Assembly: GCA_023379435.1 (NCBI GenBank)
Contig: JAMCUH010000017.1
Span: 1 to 35,404 of the forward strand
Direction of reading: 5' to 3'
Origin: Thermoplasmatota archaeon
GTDB lineage: Archaea > Thermoplasmatota > Thermoplasmata > Thermoplasmatales > Thermoplasmataceae
Length of the DNA stretch: 35,404 bases
The notes under the pieces were generated by a model. The model was not told the origin of the DNA. It worked only from the letters and a program-made list of their open reading frames with translations, and did not search any database. The translations under genes were made by a program, and so were the position numbers. This document shows positions 22,844 to 30,685 of this stretch, piece by piece. Numbering within the stretch: the first letter of the stretch is position 1; the number at the start of each line of letters is the position of its first letter.

Positions 22844-23524
22844 TTGAGTGAGAATAAGCCCATTAACGGAAATTCTGTGAGATACGATGTTTTAAAAAAA
22901 ATCAAGGAATTGCAGGGCAGTTCAGAATCCGTTACAACATCATCAGGGAAGCTTGCAAAAATAATTGGCATGAGCCAGCAGTCATCTTCCAGGATAATAA
23001 TTGATCTTGTCAGATCCGGGTACATTGTGAGGGATTTTGAAAGAAGAATGCAAAGGTTACGTGTCACTGAACTTGGTCTCAAAGTGCTTTATGAAGAGGT
23101 TGTATCCCTGAATCGCGCTCTGGGTCTTATGTCACTTGTAAAAATAGCTGGATCAGTCTTCAGTGGCCTTGGAGAGGGTAAGTATTATCTCTCCAGGGAA
23201 GGATACAAAATACAGTTTGTTGAAAAACTTGGTTATGTCCCTTTCGCTGGAACACTTAATCTAAAGGTGATGAAAAACGACTGGAACAAACTTGTTCTAC
23301 TTCGACAGTCTCCTGGCATACACATAGACGGTTTTTCAGCGGAGGGAAGAAGTTTTGGGCCAGTTAAAGCCTTCCCCGCGATGATAGAAGGAATTAGTGG
23401 AGCAATAATAATGCCAGAGAGGACGGTTTATACAGATGTTATGGAGGCTATATCGTCAGCGTATCTCAGGGAAAAACTTCATCTCAAGGACGGTTCAGTG
23501 GTCACTGCTGAAATCCGGATCTAA
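22844..23524 (+). CDS. ribK: CTP-dependent riboflavin kinase with N-terminal winged helix
   Basis: The 226-aa protein has two parts. A winged-helix DNA-binding domain (about 10-80: SGKLAKIIGMSQQSSSRIIIDLVRSGYI) is followed by the archaeal riboflavin kinase domain (about 100-226: GLGEGKYYLSREGYKIQFVEKLGYVPFAGTLNLKV, GRSFGPVKAFPAMIEGI, LREKLHLKDGSVV). RibK makes FMN from riboflavin using CTP. The fused winged helix suggests it may also act as a flavin-responsive regulator, as in other euryarchaea. The start is TTG at 22844, right after the PIN stop, with GGAGGT 10 bp upstream. Its stop overlaps that of the convergent gene by 4 bp. Confidence 0.92.
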   Translation: MSENKPINGNSVRYDVLKKIKELQGSSESVTTSSGKLAKIIGMSQQSSSRIIIDLVRSGYIVRDFERRMQRLRVTELGLKVLYEEVVSLNRALGLMSLVKIAGSVFSGLGEGKYYLSREGYKIQFVEKLGYVPFAGTLNLKVMKNDWNKLVLLRQSPGIHIDGFSAEGRSFGPVKAFPAMIEGISGAIIMPERTVYTDVMEAISSAYLREKLHLKDGSVVTAEIRI

Positions 23525-23775
23525 AGATCAAGATCCAGCTTCCCTGTTTCAATTTCCGTGACAAGTCTGTCAAGCTTTTCCTTTGCCTCAGAGTCGGACA
23601 GACCACATGGATATAATTCCATGTAGAGTTCAAAAGCCTCTTCCGTTTCATTTGGATTTCCAGAAAACACTTTAGAATATCCACAGGAGGCCTCCCCGTC
23701 GAAATTAAGCCTGTAACTGAACTCAATGTAAAGGTTATCGCCCACCTTTCTTAAAAATTTCAACAGATCAGACAT
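23521..23775 (-). CDS. Hypothetical 84-aa acidic protein
   Basis: I do not recognise this small protein. It is acidic, has a predicted helix (SDLLKFLRKVG), a few strands (LYIEFSYRLNFDGEASCGYSKV) and a C-terminal helix-rich part (LSDSEAKEKLDRLVTEIETG). It directly follows the zinc-finger gene (a GTG start at 23784 would abut its stop codon; ATG 23775 is 9 bp later), so the two are cotranscribed. A role linked to the upstream protein is likely but unspecified. Confidence 0.6.
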   Translation of the reverse strand: MSDLLKFLRKVGDNLYIEFSYRLNFDGEASCGYSKVFSGNPNETEEAFELYMELYPCGLSDSEAKEKLDRLVTEIETGKLDLDL

Positions 23776-23784
23776 TTTAAACAC

Positions 23785-24684
23785 TTATCTGGCTTCAAAC
23801 TGCTTTATTCTTGTTGCCCTGGCCTGAAGATGGCGCTCAAGAGCATCAATTGACCTCAAAAAAGTAGCCTGAACAATCTCCACCATGTTGAGATCCTCAG
23901 AGTATTTCTCCACAAGTTCCAGTGCCACATCAGCGTTCTTTCCAGTTACATCTCTGCTAAGTTTCAGATACGCCTTCACTTCATCTGGAATCCATTCATT
24001 GTCAATCACACCCTTTCCATAGAATGAAATTTTTCCGCCCATTTCAGTGACCCTGGGGGAATAAACCAGATCAAGAAGATTCATTGATGCCATTATCTCA
24101 AGCCAGTGCCCAGTTTCGGCTATACTATTCCAGAGTTTTATAGCATGAAGTGTGGGCGGCAGTGGCATGGTGTTCATAACGGTCTCTTTTGGGAGACCAA
24201 CACTTTCAGCCATGTTGAGAAGAAGTGCTATATTTGAGGCATTGGATTTCCCATTGTAAACAAGATCATGGGATATTAATTCTGCCTCGTAAGACTGCAC
24301 ATCGTCAGAATCAGTCTTAGCGATAACATAAGCGAAGCTTTTGACTCTCTGCTTCACGTAGGGATAATTCTCCATGGAGTATCCCATGAACGTGACCTTT
24401 TTCGGTCTCTGCATGGATTCAATAAATGGATTTGGCTTTTCACCGAAAAACTTGTCTATGAGCCTCTTCCATATCCAATCGGAGAGCTTCCCAGGTTTTA
24501 TCTCAAAGTATGCCTTGAGTCTTTCAACAAATGTATCAGATTCGTAGTCTGCCATAGGAACATTTGATCTGATCCAGTCAATGTGCGAAAGATCATTTTT
24601 ATTTATGTTTCTATTGAAATGAGATGCTAGTGAATTATAATCCCCTATTTCGAATCTTTCTCCACAAACCGGACAACTCGTCAT
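23785..24684 (-). CDS. Zinc-finger protein with possible TenA/heme-oxygenase-like domain
   Basis: The 299-aa protein starts with a C2H2-like finger (CPVCGERF, with His at about residues 22 and 34). A linker follows with DWIRSNVP and a helical body. The C-terminal half is all-helical: LLLNMAESVGLPKETVMNTMPLPPTLHAIKLWNSIAETGHWLEIMASMNLLDLV, and IVQATFLRSIDALERHLQARATRIKQF. That pattern (P.P......W..IA..GHWLE) recalls the TenA/PqqC heme-oxygenase-like fold, though I cannot confirm catalytic ligands. The start is ATG at 24684. Upstream (24685-24877) is AT-rich promoter sequence without a gene. Confidence 0.6.
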   Translation of the reverse strand: MTSCPVCGERFEIGDYNSLASHFNRNINKNDLSHIDWIRSNVPMADYESDTFVERLKAYFEIKPGKLSDWIWKRLIDKFFGEKPNPFIESMQRPKKVTFMGYSMENYPYVKQRVKSFAYVIAKTDSDDVQSYEAELISHDLVYNGKSNASNIALLLNMAESVGLPKETVMNTMPLPPTLHAIKLWNSIAETGHWLEIMASMNLLDLVYSPRVTEMGGKISFYGKGVIDNEWIPDEVKAYLKLSRDVTGKNADVALELVEKYSEDLNMVEIVQATFLRSIDALERHLQARATRIKQFEAR

Positions 24685-24877
24685 GATATCATCGTTCCCT
24701 AATCCTTTTCGCAGTATCTGACTATATCGAACGGAAGAGATAACTTTTTTTCATATAATAATATTGTTTTTCAATACTAAAAATAGATCGGAACGTCCAC
24801 TTTCATCATAATGATCAGCGGCAAAGTATAATTTTAGCACTTCTGCCAGCATGCATCAGCAGAAAAAGACGCATTTT

Positions 24878-25705
24878 TCATGGTTTTGGATGAATCTCTA
24901 TCCTGAAACCGCAGGTAAATGTATCACCTGAACTAAGAGTCAGAAGCCCTATGTTATTATGATAGCAGTCAGGGGCTCCTGTCATGGGCTCAATTGCGAC
25001 AGATGTCCCCCTGGAATACTTTCCATTGTATACATGAAGGAACGGCATATTAAAACGTTCCATCTTTAAGTCAAGTTCAGGGCTCCTGATGTATACATCT
25101 CCGTAACAGAGGAAGGGATCATCAAATGTGTTGGTTGAATTGACTTCATCCGTATTGGTTCTGCTTAATTCTCCATTGGGCCAGTAGGATTCATCCCTCT
25201 CCAAAAGATAGAGTGGACTTGTACAGGATATGTTCCACTCCTTGAACCCGAAGTATGGATGGAAACCGATCATCAGGGGAGCTTCCCTTAAACCAATATT
25301 TTGGCATGTTGCGATGACAGAGAATGAGAATTCTGATAAGGAGTAAATCACCGATACTCTGGCTGGCGAAGGGTACCCTTCATTATGCATTACATATAGG
25401 AGCTCAATCTTATTATCTGATATCTTTCTTGCCTCCCATTTTTCATTTCTCACCAGACCGTGGATTGAATTACCCTCGTTGTCTTCAGGAAGTGAGTACT
25501 TTCTTCCACCAAAACTGTATTCAGCGCCCTTTATCCGGTTGGCATAAGGAATCAAAACAGCAGAACCACCGTGTGTCTGGTGCCCATCTAAGGATTTCTG
25601 TATTATATCTATATCCTTAAATTTTAGAAATGTGAGATATGCCCCCTCATATGTAAGACCGCATTTCATCTGGCCGTATTCAATTTCCAAATCTGGCCCA
25701 TTCAT
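24878..25705 (-). CDS. Aldose 1-epimerase (galactose mutarotase) family protein
   Basis: The 275-aa beta-rich protein fits the aldose-1-epimerase family: VLIPYANRIKGAEYSFGG with the sugar-binding Asn-Arg, EGNSIHGLVRNEKWE and MIGFHPYFG with the two catalytic-site His residues, and SVAIEPMTGAPDCYHN with the catalytic Glu. These enzymes interconvert alpha and beta anomers of hexoses. The length is close to bacterial GalM-like proteins (about 300). The gene stands alone; its sugar is unknown. A TATA-like ATTATATG lies about 38 bp upstream on the minus strand. Confidence 0.88.
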   Translation of the reverse strand: MNGPDLEIEYGQMKCGLTYEGAYLTFLKFKDIDIIQKSLDGHQTHGGSAVLIPYANRIKGAEYSFGGRKYSLPEDNEGNSIHGLVRNEKWEARKISDNKIELLYVMHNEGYPSPARVSVIYSLSEFSFSVIATCQNIGLREAPLMIGFHPYFGFKEWNISCTSPLYLLERDESYWPNGELSRTNTDEVNSTNTFDDPFLCYGDVYIRSPELDLKMERFNMPFLHVYNGKYSRGTSVAIEPMTGAPDCYHNNIGLLTLSSGDTFTCGFRIEIHPKP

Positions 25706-25968
25706 AAGCTATGTATAACAATAAGCCATAAGAACGTTCATATAATAGTTACTAAAATATTGATCCCTTACTGTTTTTAATAATGAAGAGAAGCCTTGAG
25801 TTTACCTAACATTGTTATATGAAAATAGAAACAGTGTATCAAATGCCTTATGACCCTCATATCTGATTGCATTCTCATCAGGTTGCTTTTTAGATACAGG
25901 ATTCCGGAAGACGGTCTTTTTCAATTCACCTGGTTTGTGAAATAAAGATTAAATAATTACGCGTCATA

Positions 25969-26040
25969 ATGCATTGCCATTCTCCGGGACATCCAGGTTT
26001 CGTGATGTGCAATGTAGAATCGTGGTACAGATGCGCCTAA
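25969..26040 (+). CDS. Possible 23-codon Cys/His-rich leader ORF upstream of DUF211
   Basis: ATG at 25969 opens MHCHSPGHPGFVMCN..., 23 codons with three Cys and three His, ending in TAA at 26038-26040. The stop overlaps the DUF211 start region (ATG 26031) in another frame, so translation of one could affect the other. This is a short frame that could occur by chance. It is listed because the composition suits metal binding and the next genes resemble a metal-transport module. Confidence 0.2.
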   Translation: MHCHSPGHPGFVMCNVESWYRCA

Positions 26041-26315
26041 GACGGTTAGTGCTTGATGTGGTTAAGGGTTTAAATAAACCGACAGTGATAGAGCTGGCGG
26101 CGGAAATAGTTAAGGTTGCAGGTGTCGAAAGCGTTAATATAACTGTTAATGAAACGGACATAGAGGTAATGGGCCTGACTGTTACGGTTGAGGGGTCAGA
26201 CATAGATTATCCGCAGCTTTCAGAAGGAATTGAAGATATTGGATGTTCCATCAGGTCGGTCGATCAGGTATCGGCTTCGAAGAAGGATATAGAACTCGAA
26301 AGGAAAACACGGTGA
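26031..26315 (+). CDS. DUF211 family protein
   Basis: The 94-aa protein matches DUF211: MRLRRLVLDVVKGLNKPTVIELAAEIVKVAGVESVNITV, then IEVMGLTVTVEGSDIDYPQLSEGIEDIGCSIRSVDQV. The family forms a ferredoxin-like alpha-beta fold, assembles into rings and has no known function. ATG 26031 is preferred to a TTG at 25974 because the family begins right before the RRLVLDV strand. It overlaps by one codon register (GTGA) the VIT1-like gene and is thus coupled to it. The 25706-25968 stretch upstream is intergenic, with AT-rich promoter-like sequence at 25941-25958. Confidence 0.88.
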   Translation: MRLRRLVLDVVKGLNKPTVIELAAEIVKVAGVESVNITVNETDIEVMGLTVTVEGSDIDYPQLSEGIEDIGCSIRSVDQVSASKKDIELERKTR

Positions 26316-26836
26316 ACGATAAGTACATCTTTCCACTGATTTTTGGTTTGACGGATGGAATCGTCACATCTTTAATGATAGCAACAACCATCATTATTAA
26401 TCCTGGTGATGGGCCAACCTTTCTCTTCTTAAGAATAGCATTTGGATCTGCATCAGTTGGAGCGATTAGTTTCTTTACAGCTGATTACGCAACTGTGAAA
26501 CACAACTATTTGAGGATTTCAAGGCAGATGAATCCGGGCCACACCAGAAGAGTTCTGGGAAGCAAATTGTGGAAAGATATGATCACCGACTCAATCTTGA
26601 GAACAATGACTTCAACTGGATCAGGCTTCGCAGGAGCTCTCATACCACTGGGGCTCAGCATTGTCTTCGGGCATTATTATTATCTGACTTTCCTATCATC
26701 TGTATTGATTCTATCAATCCTCGGCATATTCCTCGCAAGGGTACAGGAAGGAAACTATATTTTCTGGGGAACAGTAATGGCTGCGATTGGCATCGTCATG
26801 ATAATCATAGGTAGGTTCGTTCACATCGTCACTTAG
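26312..26836 (+). CDS. VIT1/CCC1-like membrane protein, putative metal transporter
   Basis: The 174-aa protein has four or five hydrophobic segments. The first, FPLIFGLTDGIVTSLMIATTIIIN, carries the G-x-x-DG signature of VIT1/CCC1 iron and manganese transporters. ISFFTADYATVKHNYLRISRQM resembles the second conserved segment. The loop NPGHTRRVLGSKLWKDMITDSILRTMTSTGSGFAGALIPLG precedes the last helices. It is shorter than typical members and lacks a visible large cytosolic metal-binding domain. The GTG at 26312 overlaps the DUF211 stop (GTGA). Transport of ferrous iron or manganese is an inference from the family. Its stop lies 1 bp from the convergent hypothetical gene. Confidence 0.72.
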   Translation: MNDKYIFPLIFGLTDGIVTSLMIATTIIINPGDGPTFLFLRIAFGSASVGAISFFTADYATVKHNYLRISRQMNPGHTRRVLGSKLWKDMITDSILRTMTSTGSGFAGALIPLGLSIVFGHYYYLTFLSSVLILSILGIFLARVQEGNYIFWGTVMAAIGIVMIIIGRFVHIVT

Positions 26837-26837
26837 A

Positions 26838-27182
26838 TCAAAAGAATCGGAAGGTAGATCTGTCAAGAACCTCCAGGAAGTAAGAAACAATAGGTTCTGC
26901 AATGTCATCATTAAACCTCAAGAATTCATTATGAATTTCCAGCGACACTTTTGAATTTTTGAGGCCTGAGACAAGAAGGGATAAGGAAGTTACACGGTCA
27001 GGTGCATTCTTGTCAGGAAAATCATCCCAGATTTCTGTTCGCCCGCTGGAAACGTCGACAAGAACCGTGGCTTCACAGTATTCCATATTGAATCTATCTA
27101 TATTTACGCTCTTAACACGGTTCTTCGCAAAAAGGTTTGAAAAATAGAGAAGTATATCGGAATAATCGCCTTCAACATCCAT
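26838..27182 (-). CDS. Hypothetical 114-aa protein
   Basis: I do not recognise this protein. It alternates strands and helices: DVEGDYSDILLYFSNLFAKNRVKSVNIDRFNMEYCEATVLVDV, then TEIWDDFPDKNAPDRVTSLSLLVSGLKNSKVSLEIHNEFLRF, and a C-terminal helix. That order suggests an alpha-beta sandwich. The ATG at 27182 is preferred to an upstream start because a TATA box (TAATTATATC, 27201-27210 on the minus strand) lies about 24 bp before it, implying a leaderless mRNA. The intergenic space separates it divergently from the esterase-like gene. Confidence 0.6.
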   Translation of the reverse strand: MDVEGDYSDILLYFSNLFAKNRVKSVNIDRFNMEYCEATVLVDVSSGRTEIWDDFPDKNAPDRVTSLSLLVSGLKNSKVSLEIHNEFLRFNDDIAEPIVSYFLEVLDRSTFRFF

Positions 27183-27246
27183 TTGAATTTTAAGGCTTAA
27201 GATATAATTAATATTTTTCCATTGCTGTTGAAATAATGCGGTCAAG

Positions 27247-27257
27247 TTTTATAAATA
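27247..27257 (+). promoter_or_regulatory. TATA box of the esterase-like gene
   Basis: TTTTATAAATA is centred 26 bp before the ATG at 27278, a textbook archaeal position for a leaderless transcript. Confidence 0.55.
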
Positions 27258-27277
27258 CCTAAACAATTATATCTTTG

Positions 27278-28252
27278 ATGGTAAAGAAAAGCATTCTGAC
27301 CATAAAAAGCGCTGCACTCAATGGCAACCCATTCGGTGACAAGCTTGAAAGGGAGATCATAGTATACATCCCGGACAATCCCAGAAACAAAGCTCCACTT
27401 CTCGTAGGTCTTCCGCCATTTGGATCAAACCATAACAACTTCGTTCTGAACAGTGCCCTCACAGAGAGCCTTGAGGATGTCATTGTCAGGTTACACCAGC
27501 AGGATAAGATAAATTCCGCAATAGTGGCCATTCCGGATACATTTACCCACCTGGGAGGAAACCAATATCTGAATTCTCCGGCGGTTGGAATGTGGGAGAA
27601 TTTCATAATTCAGGAAGTGATACCGACGCTGAAATCAAAATTTTCAACGGCACAGACAGCATTGTTTGGAAAGGGATCAGGCGGGTTTGGTGCATACACG
27701 CTTGCCATGAGAAATCCCGGTGTAGTAAGTGGATTCGCTGCGCATTCCCCAGATGCCGGGTTCGAGTTTGCCTATATCCCTGAATTTCATCATGTTATGG
27801 AAGAATTCAGGAGAACGGGCGGGCCATCCAAATGGCTGGATTCATACTGGTCTTCATACAACAGAACCAGGCAGGATTTGGTCAAAACCCTCGGGATAAT
27901 CTGCTTTTCCGCATTTTATTCACCCAACCCGTCCTCACCATACATGGGGATTGACTTTCCCTTTGATTGGATTACTGGTGCATTTAACTCTGAGGTATGG
28001 AACAAATGGCTTTCTCTTGATCCAGCAAGAAATATCCGTAAATTTTCAAGGCAACTCGACGTTATGAAACTGATCTATCTGGACGTGGGTCTAAGGGATG
28101 AATTCTCGCTCATCTGGGGAGCAAGATCAATGGATTCCTTCCTTACAGAAACCGGTATCAAACACGTTTACGAAGAATATGAAGACGGTCATTTTGGCAC
28201 TGTTTACAGGATGGAAAAATCACTTTCGCAACTTGCCGCATCTCTTTCCTGA
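27278..28252 (+). CDS. Alpha/beta-hydrolase fold, esterase D-like protein with altered nucleophile elbow
   Basis: The 324-aa protein resembles the putative-esterase family (PF00756): IIVYIPDNPRNKAPLLVGLPPFGSNHNNF, VAIPDTFTHLGGNQYLNS, and the elbow region TALFGKGSGGFGAYTLAMRNPGVVSGFAAHSPD. In relatives the elbow is GxSxGG; here it reads GKGSGG (about residues 131-136), so Gly occupies the nucleophile position and a Ser lies one residue later. A C-terminal Asp region (DVGLRDEF) and the His in YEDGHFGTVY are in place. ATG 27278 is preferred to the TTG at 27275. The protein may be catalytically altered; the substrate is unknown. Confidence 0.78.
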   Translation: MVKKSILTIKSAALNGNPFGDKLEREIIVYIPDNPRNKAPLLVGLPPFGSNHNNFVLNSALTESLEDVIVRLHQQDKINSAIVAIPDTFTHLGGNQYLNSPAVGMWENFIIQEVIPTLKSKFSTAQTALFGKGSGGFGAYTLAMRNPGVVSGFAAHSPDAGFEFAYIPEFHHVMEEFRRTGGPSKWLDSYWSSYNRTRQDLVKTLGIICFSAFYSPNPSSPYMGIDFPFDWITGAFNSEVWNKWLSLDPARNIRKFSRQLDVMKLIYLDVGLRDEFSLIWGARSMDSFLTETGIKHVYEEYEDGHFGTVYRMEKSLSQLAASLS

Positions 28253-28277
28253 TTTCTAATTTCTCTGATTGTAAATA

Positions 28278-29000
28278 TTATGATAGGAGTCTCGCCCCTC
28301 CGTCCACTGGTATAATGACGCCATCTACCCAGTCAGATGATGGGGAAGTGAGCCAGAAGATTACCTCAGCTATATCCTCTGGAGGAGTCATGGAATCACC
28401 GAATTTTCTCAGCTCACGCCATTCCCTTTCTGGAACGAAGCTGTCCATGATCTGATAGGGTGCGATACCGTTCACCCTTACTCCTTTCTTGTGAAAGAAT
28501 ACTGCGGACATTTCAACGATCTTGTTCAGGGCAGTCTTGCCGATGGTATAGGAGTATGAAGCAGTGTTTGGCCTGGAATTAACCTGAATACTGCTTATCA
28601 TCACAATTGACGATCCTGCATTCAGGAATCGTGAAAGGCTCTGGATTATTTTTGCAGGAATCCTGACATGGTTTTCCAGCATTTGATCCAGTGAACTTGG
28701 GTCCGCAGGAGAATCTCCGGCATATCCGCCTACAAGTATTACAGTATGGTCTATTCTTCCCCATTCCTGAATGCATTTGCGGATCAGGGCATCGTGATCC
28801 TTTTCGGACGAGAGGTCCCAGGGTATATAATGAATATCGCCATAACTTTCCAACTCTGACTTTATGGTTTTCAGCTTTTCCTCGTTTCTTGAAACAATAA
28901 TTACCCTGCAGTTATTTCTCAGGTATTTGTAGGCAACAGCTCTACCCAGTGATCTGCTCACTCCGAGGAGCAGTATAACCTGTTTGTTATCATCGTCCAT
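28278..29000 (-). CDS. Short-chain dehydrogenase/reductase
   Basis: The 240-aa classical SDR has a variant nucleotide-binding motif LLGVSRSLGRAVAYKYL (residues about 10-26), the DLS strand, VILVGGYAG in place of NNAG, the catalytic Ser in MISSIQ, YSYTIGKTALNKI with the YxxxK pair, VNGIAPYQIMDSF, and a C-terminal DWVDGVIIPVDGGARL. It oxidises or reduces an alcohol or carbonyl with NAD(P). The substrate is unknown. It is convergent with the esterase-like gene and divergent from the SIS isomerase, across 124 bp of AT-rich promoter sequence. Confidence 0.87.
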   Translation of the reverse strand: MDDDNKQVILLLGVSRSLGRAVAYKYLRNNCRVIIVSRNEEKLKTIKSELESYGDIHYIPWDLSSEKDHDALIRKCIQEWGRIDHTVILVGGYAGDSPADPSSLDQMLENHVRIPAKIIQSLSRFLNAGSSIVMISSIQVNSRPNTASYSYTIGKTALNKIVEMSAVFFHKKGVRVNGIAPYQIMDSFVPEREWRELRKFGDSMTPPEDIAEVIFWLTSPSSDWVDGVIIPVDGGARLLS

Positions 29001-29097
29001 GAAGGGATATTGGCTGCCGATAATTTACGTTTACTCAAAATTTGTCATGTAGTGATGTTGCATAAGTTATTTCATTAAAGAAATTTTTTAAAAATAA

Positions 29098-29106
29098 TAT
29101 ATAAAA
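29098..29106 (+). promoter_or_regulatory. TATA box of the SIS isomerase gene
   Basis: TATATAAAA is centred about 23-25 bp before the ATG at 29125, next to a long A/T tract, consistent with a leaderless mRNA. Confidence 0.5.
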
Positions 29107-29124
29107 TAAAGCACTCAACCATAC

Positions 29125-30162
29125 ATGACCGATGACCTTCCAGAAATCAGAAAAGGGCATCCGTTCGTAATGTATGACATGTTGAAGGATATCACGAACG
29201 GTCTGAATTCCACAGTCAAGGTATCAGAAACACTGAGCATTGATCTTTCAAATGGGCCATTCTATTTCACAGGGAATGGAACTGCCTATCATGCAGCAAT
29301 AGCTGGATCACAGGTTCCTGACAACAGTGACCATTCGGTTGTGAATGTGCAGGCATTTGAGCTTGAAAGATTCTGGAAGCCAAGGGGCACCATAGTTGCA
29401 TTCTCTCACACAGGGAAAACAAAGTCGACAATTGATGCAGTTCTCCGACATAAAAAAAACAACTATACAATGGGGATATCACATTATCAGAACGCACCTT
29501 TGATGAATCAGACAGACAGAGGAATACTCATAGGAAATGGTCCAGATTATTCTCTATGCAATACCAAGGCGTTTTTCGACAATGCTCTGTTCTCGCTCAT
29601 ATTGTCATCAAGGATTAGGAAATCGGAATTCGATCCGGAAATTCTAATCAGGATCATGGATGCGCTACCACAACAGATAGAGAACAGGGTAAAAGAAATA
29701 GCTGGTAACCTTTCTGATGTAAGGAAAATATATGTTATGGGCGCTGGACTGGATTATGTTTTCGCCAGGGAGACAGCGCAGAAAATAAGAGAGGCGACGC
29801 ACATTTTCGCCGAGGGAACAGAGCTTGAGGAATTTAATCATGGCTGCACAGCCGTTATGGACAGTGAAACCCTCCTAATTATGGCAGATAACGATGTAGT
29901 TGATGACAGGGTGGGTGACATTGTTAGGGGATCAAGAGTTATTGGAACGAAAACTCTTGTTCTAAACGGAAATGGTGATTTCACCATAGATTTCCCTCTG
30001 GACGATGACCCACGGGTCAATGTCTTTTCAAACATACTGGCTGTATATTATTTTGCATATTACATGGCAGTGAAACGTGGAATTAATCCCGATATGCTGA
30101 GATTCGAAGATAGGGCTTATAGGGAATACGACAACATAATATTTCCACCAGGCACGCACTAA
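29125..30162 (+). CDS. Double-SIS sugar isomerase (GlmS isomerase-domain-like)
   Basis: The 345-aa protein carries two SIS modules like the isomerase half of glucosamine-fructose-6-phosphate aminotransferase but no glutaminase domain. The first includes GPFYFTGNGTAYHAAIAGSQV and VAFSHTGKTKSTIDAV. The second includes YVMGAGLDYVFARETAQKIREATHIFAEGTELEEFNHG, where the Glu-rich EGTELEEFNHG matches the GlmS signature that binds the sugar phosphate. Such proteins act as ketose/aldose isomerases, deaminases or sugar-binding proteins, for example AgaS, FrlB or Glm-type enzymes. The exact substrate cannot be told. Confidence 0.85.
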   Translation: MTDDLPEIRKGHPFVMYDMLKDITNGLNSTVKVSETLSIDLSNGPFYFTGNGTAYHAAIAGSQVPDNSDHSVVNVQAFELERFWKPRGTIVAFSHTGKTKSTIDAVLRHKKNNYTMGISHYQNAPLMNQTDRGILIGNGPDYSLCNTKAFFDNALFSLILSSRIRKSEFDPEILIRIMDALPQQIENRVKEIAGNLSDVRKIYVMGAGLDYVFARETAQKIREATHIFAEGTELEEFNHGCTAVMDSETLLIMADNDVVDDRVGDIVRGSRVIGTKTLVLNGNGDFTIDFPLDDDPRVNVFSNILAVYYFAYYMAVKRGINPDMLRFEDRAYREYDNIIFPPGTH

Positions 30163-30226
30163 AAAACATAACATATAACCCCTATCATTAAGGAAACAGA
30201 TTATATTTTAAATGTGATAATGAACG

Positions 30227-30685
30227 GTGGTGATCCTAAGAAAGTATGTGAGTTCTGATCTACAAAACATCGTTGACCTGGAGAAAAAGGCCTTTGTAGT
30301 GGGGCCCTACGATGAATCCATGATCAGAGAGATCATGGAATCAAGGAACTCCATAAATCTCATTGCATTGGACAATGGAAGAATCGTTGGATATATTGTA
30401 GCATTATTGCTTGACGGATCAAGCTCCGACATAGAGAGCATTGCAGTTGATCCTGAATCGTCCAGAAGAGGTATCGGAACAACGCTCCTTTTGGCCATGG
30501 AGGAACAGCTCCGTGTCATGGGCGTCGTGAAGAGTTATCTTGAGGTTCGTGAAAACAACAACGAGGCCATAAGATTTTACATAAAGCATGGATATAAGAC
30601 GGTACAGTTTTTAAAAAATTATTACACAGAGAAATTCAGGGGATCAAGAAATGCATACAGAATGGTTAAGATACTGATTCCCTGA
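30227..30685 (+). CDS. GNAT family N-acetyltransferase, RimI-like
   Basis: The 152-aa protein shows the GNAT fold: ILRKYVSSDLQNIVDLEKKAF, the ESIAVDPESSRRGIGTTLLLAMEE motif A with the acetyl-CoA loop RRGIG, and YLEVRENNNEAIRFYIKHGYKTV typical of RimI. RimI-like archaeal enzymes acetylate protein N-termini. The start is GTG at 30227 (or the next codon, also GTG), with a TATA-like TTATATTTTA at 30201-30210 giving a nearly leaderless mRNA. The 3' end overlaps the convergent HD gene by 20 bp. Confidence 0.9.
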   Translation: MVILRKYVSSDLQNIVDLEKKAFVVGPYDESMIREIMESRNSINLIALDNGRIVGYIVALLLDGSSSDIESIAVDPESSRRGIGTTLLLAMEEQLRVMGVVKSYLEVRENNNEAIRFYIKHGYKTVQFLKNYYTEKFRGSRNAYRMVKILIP

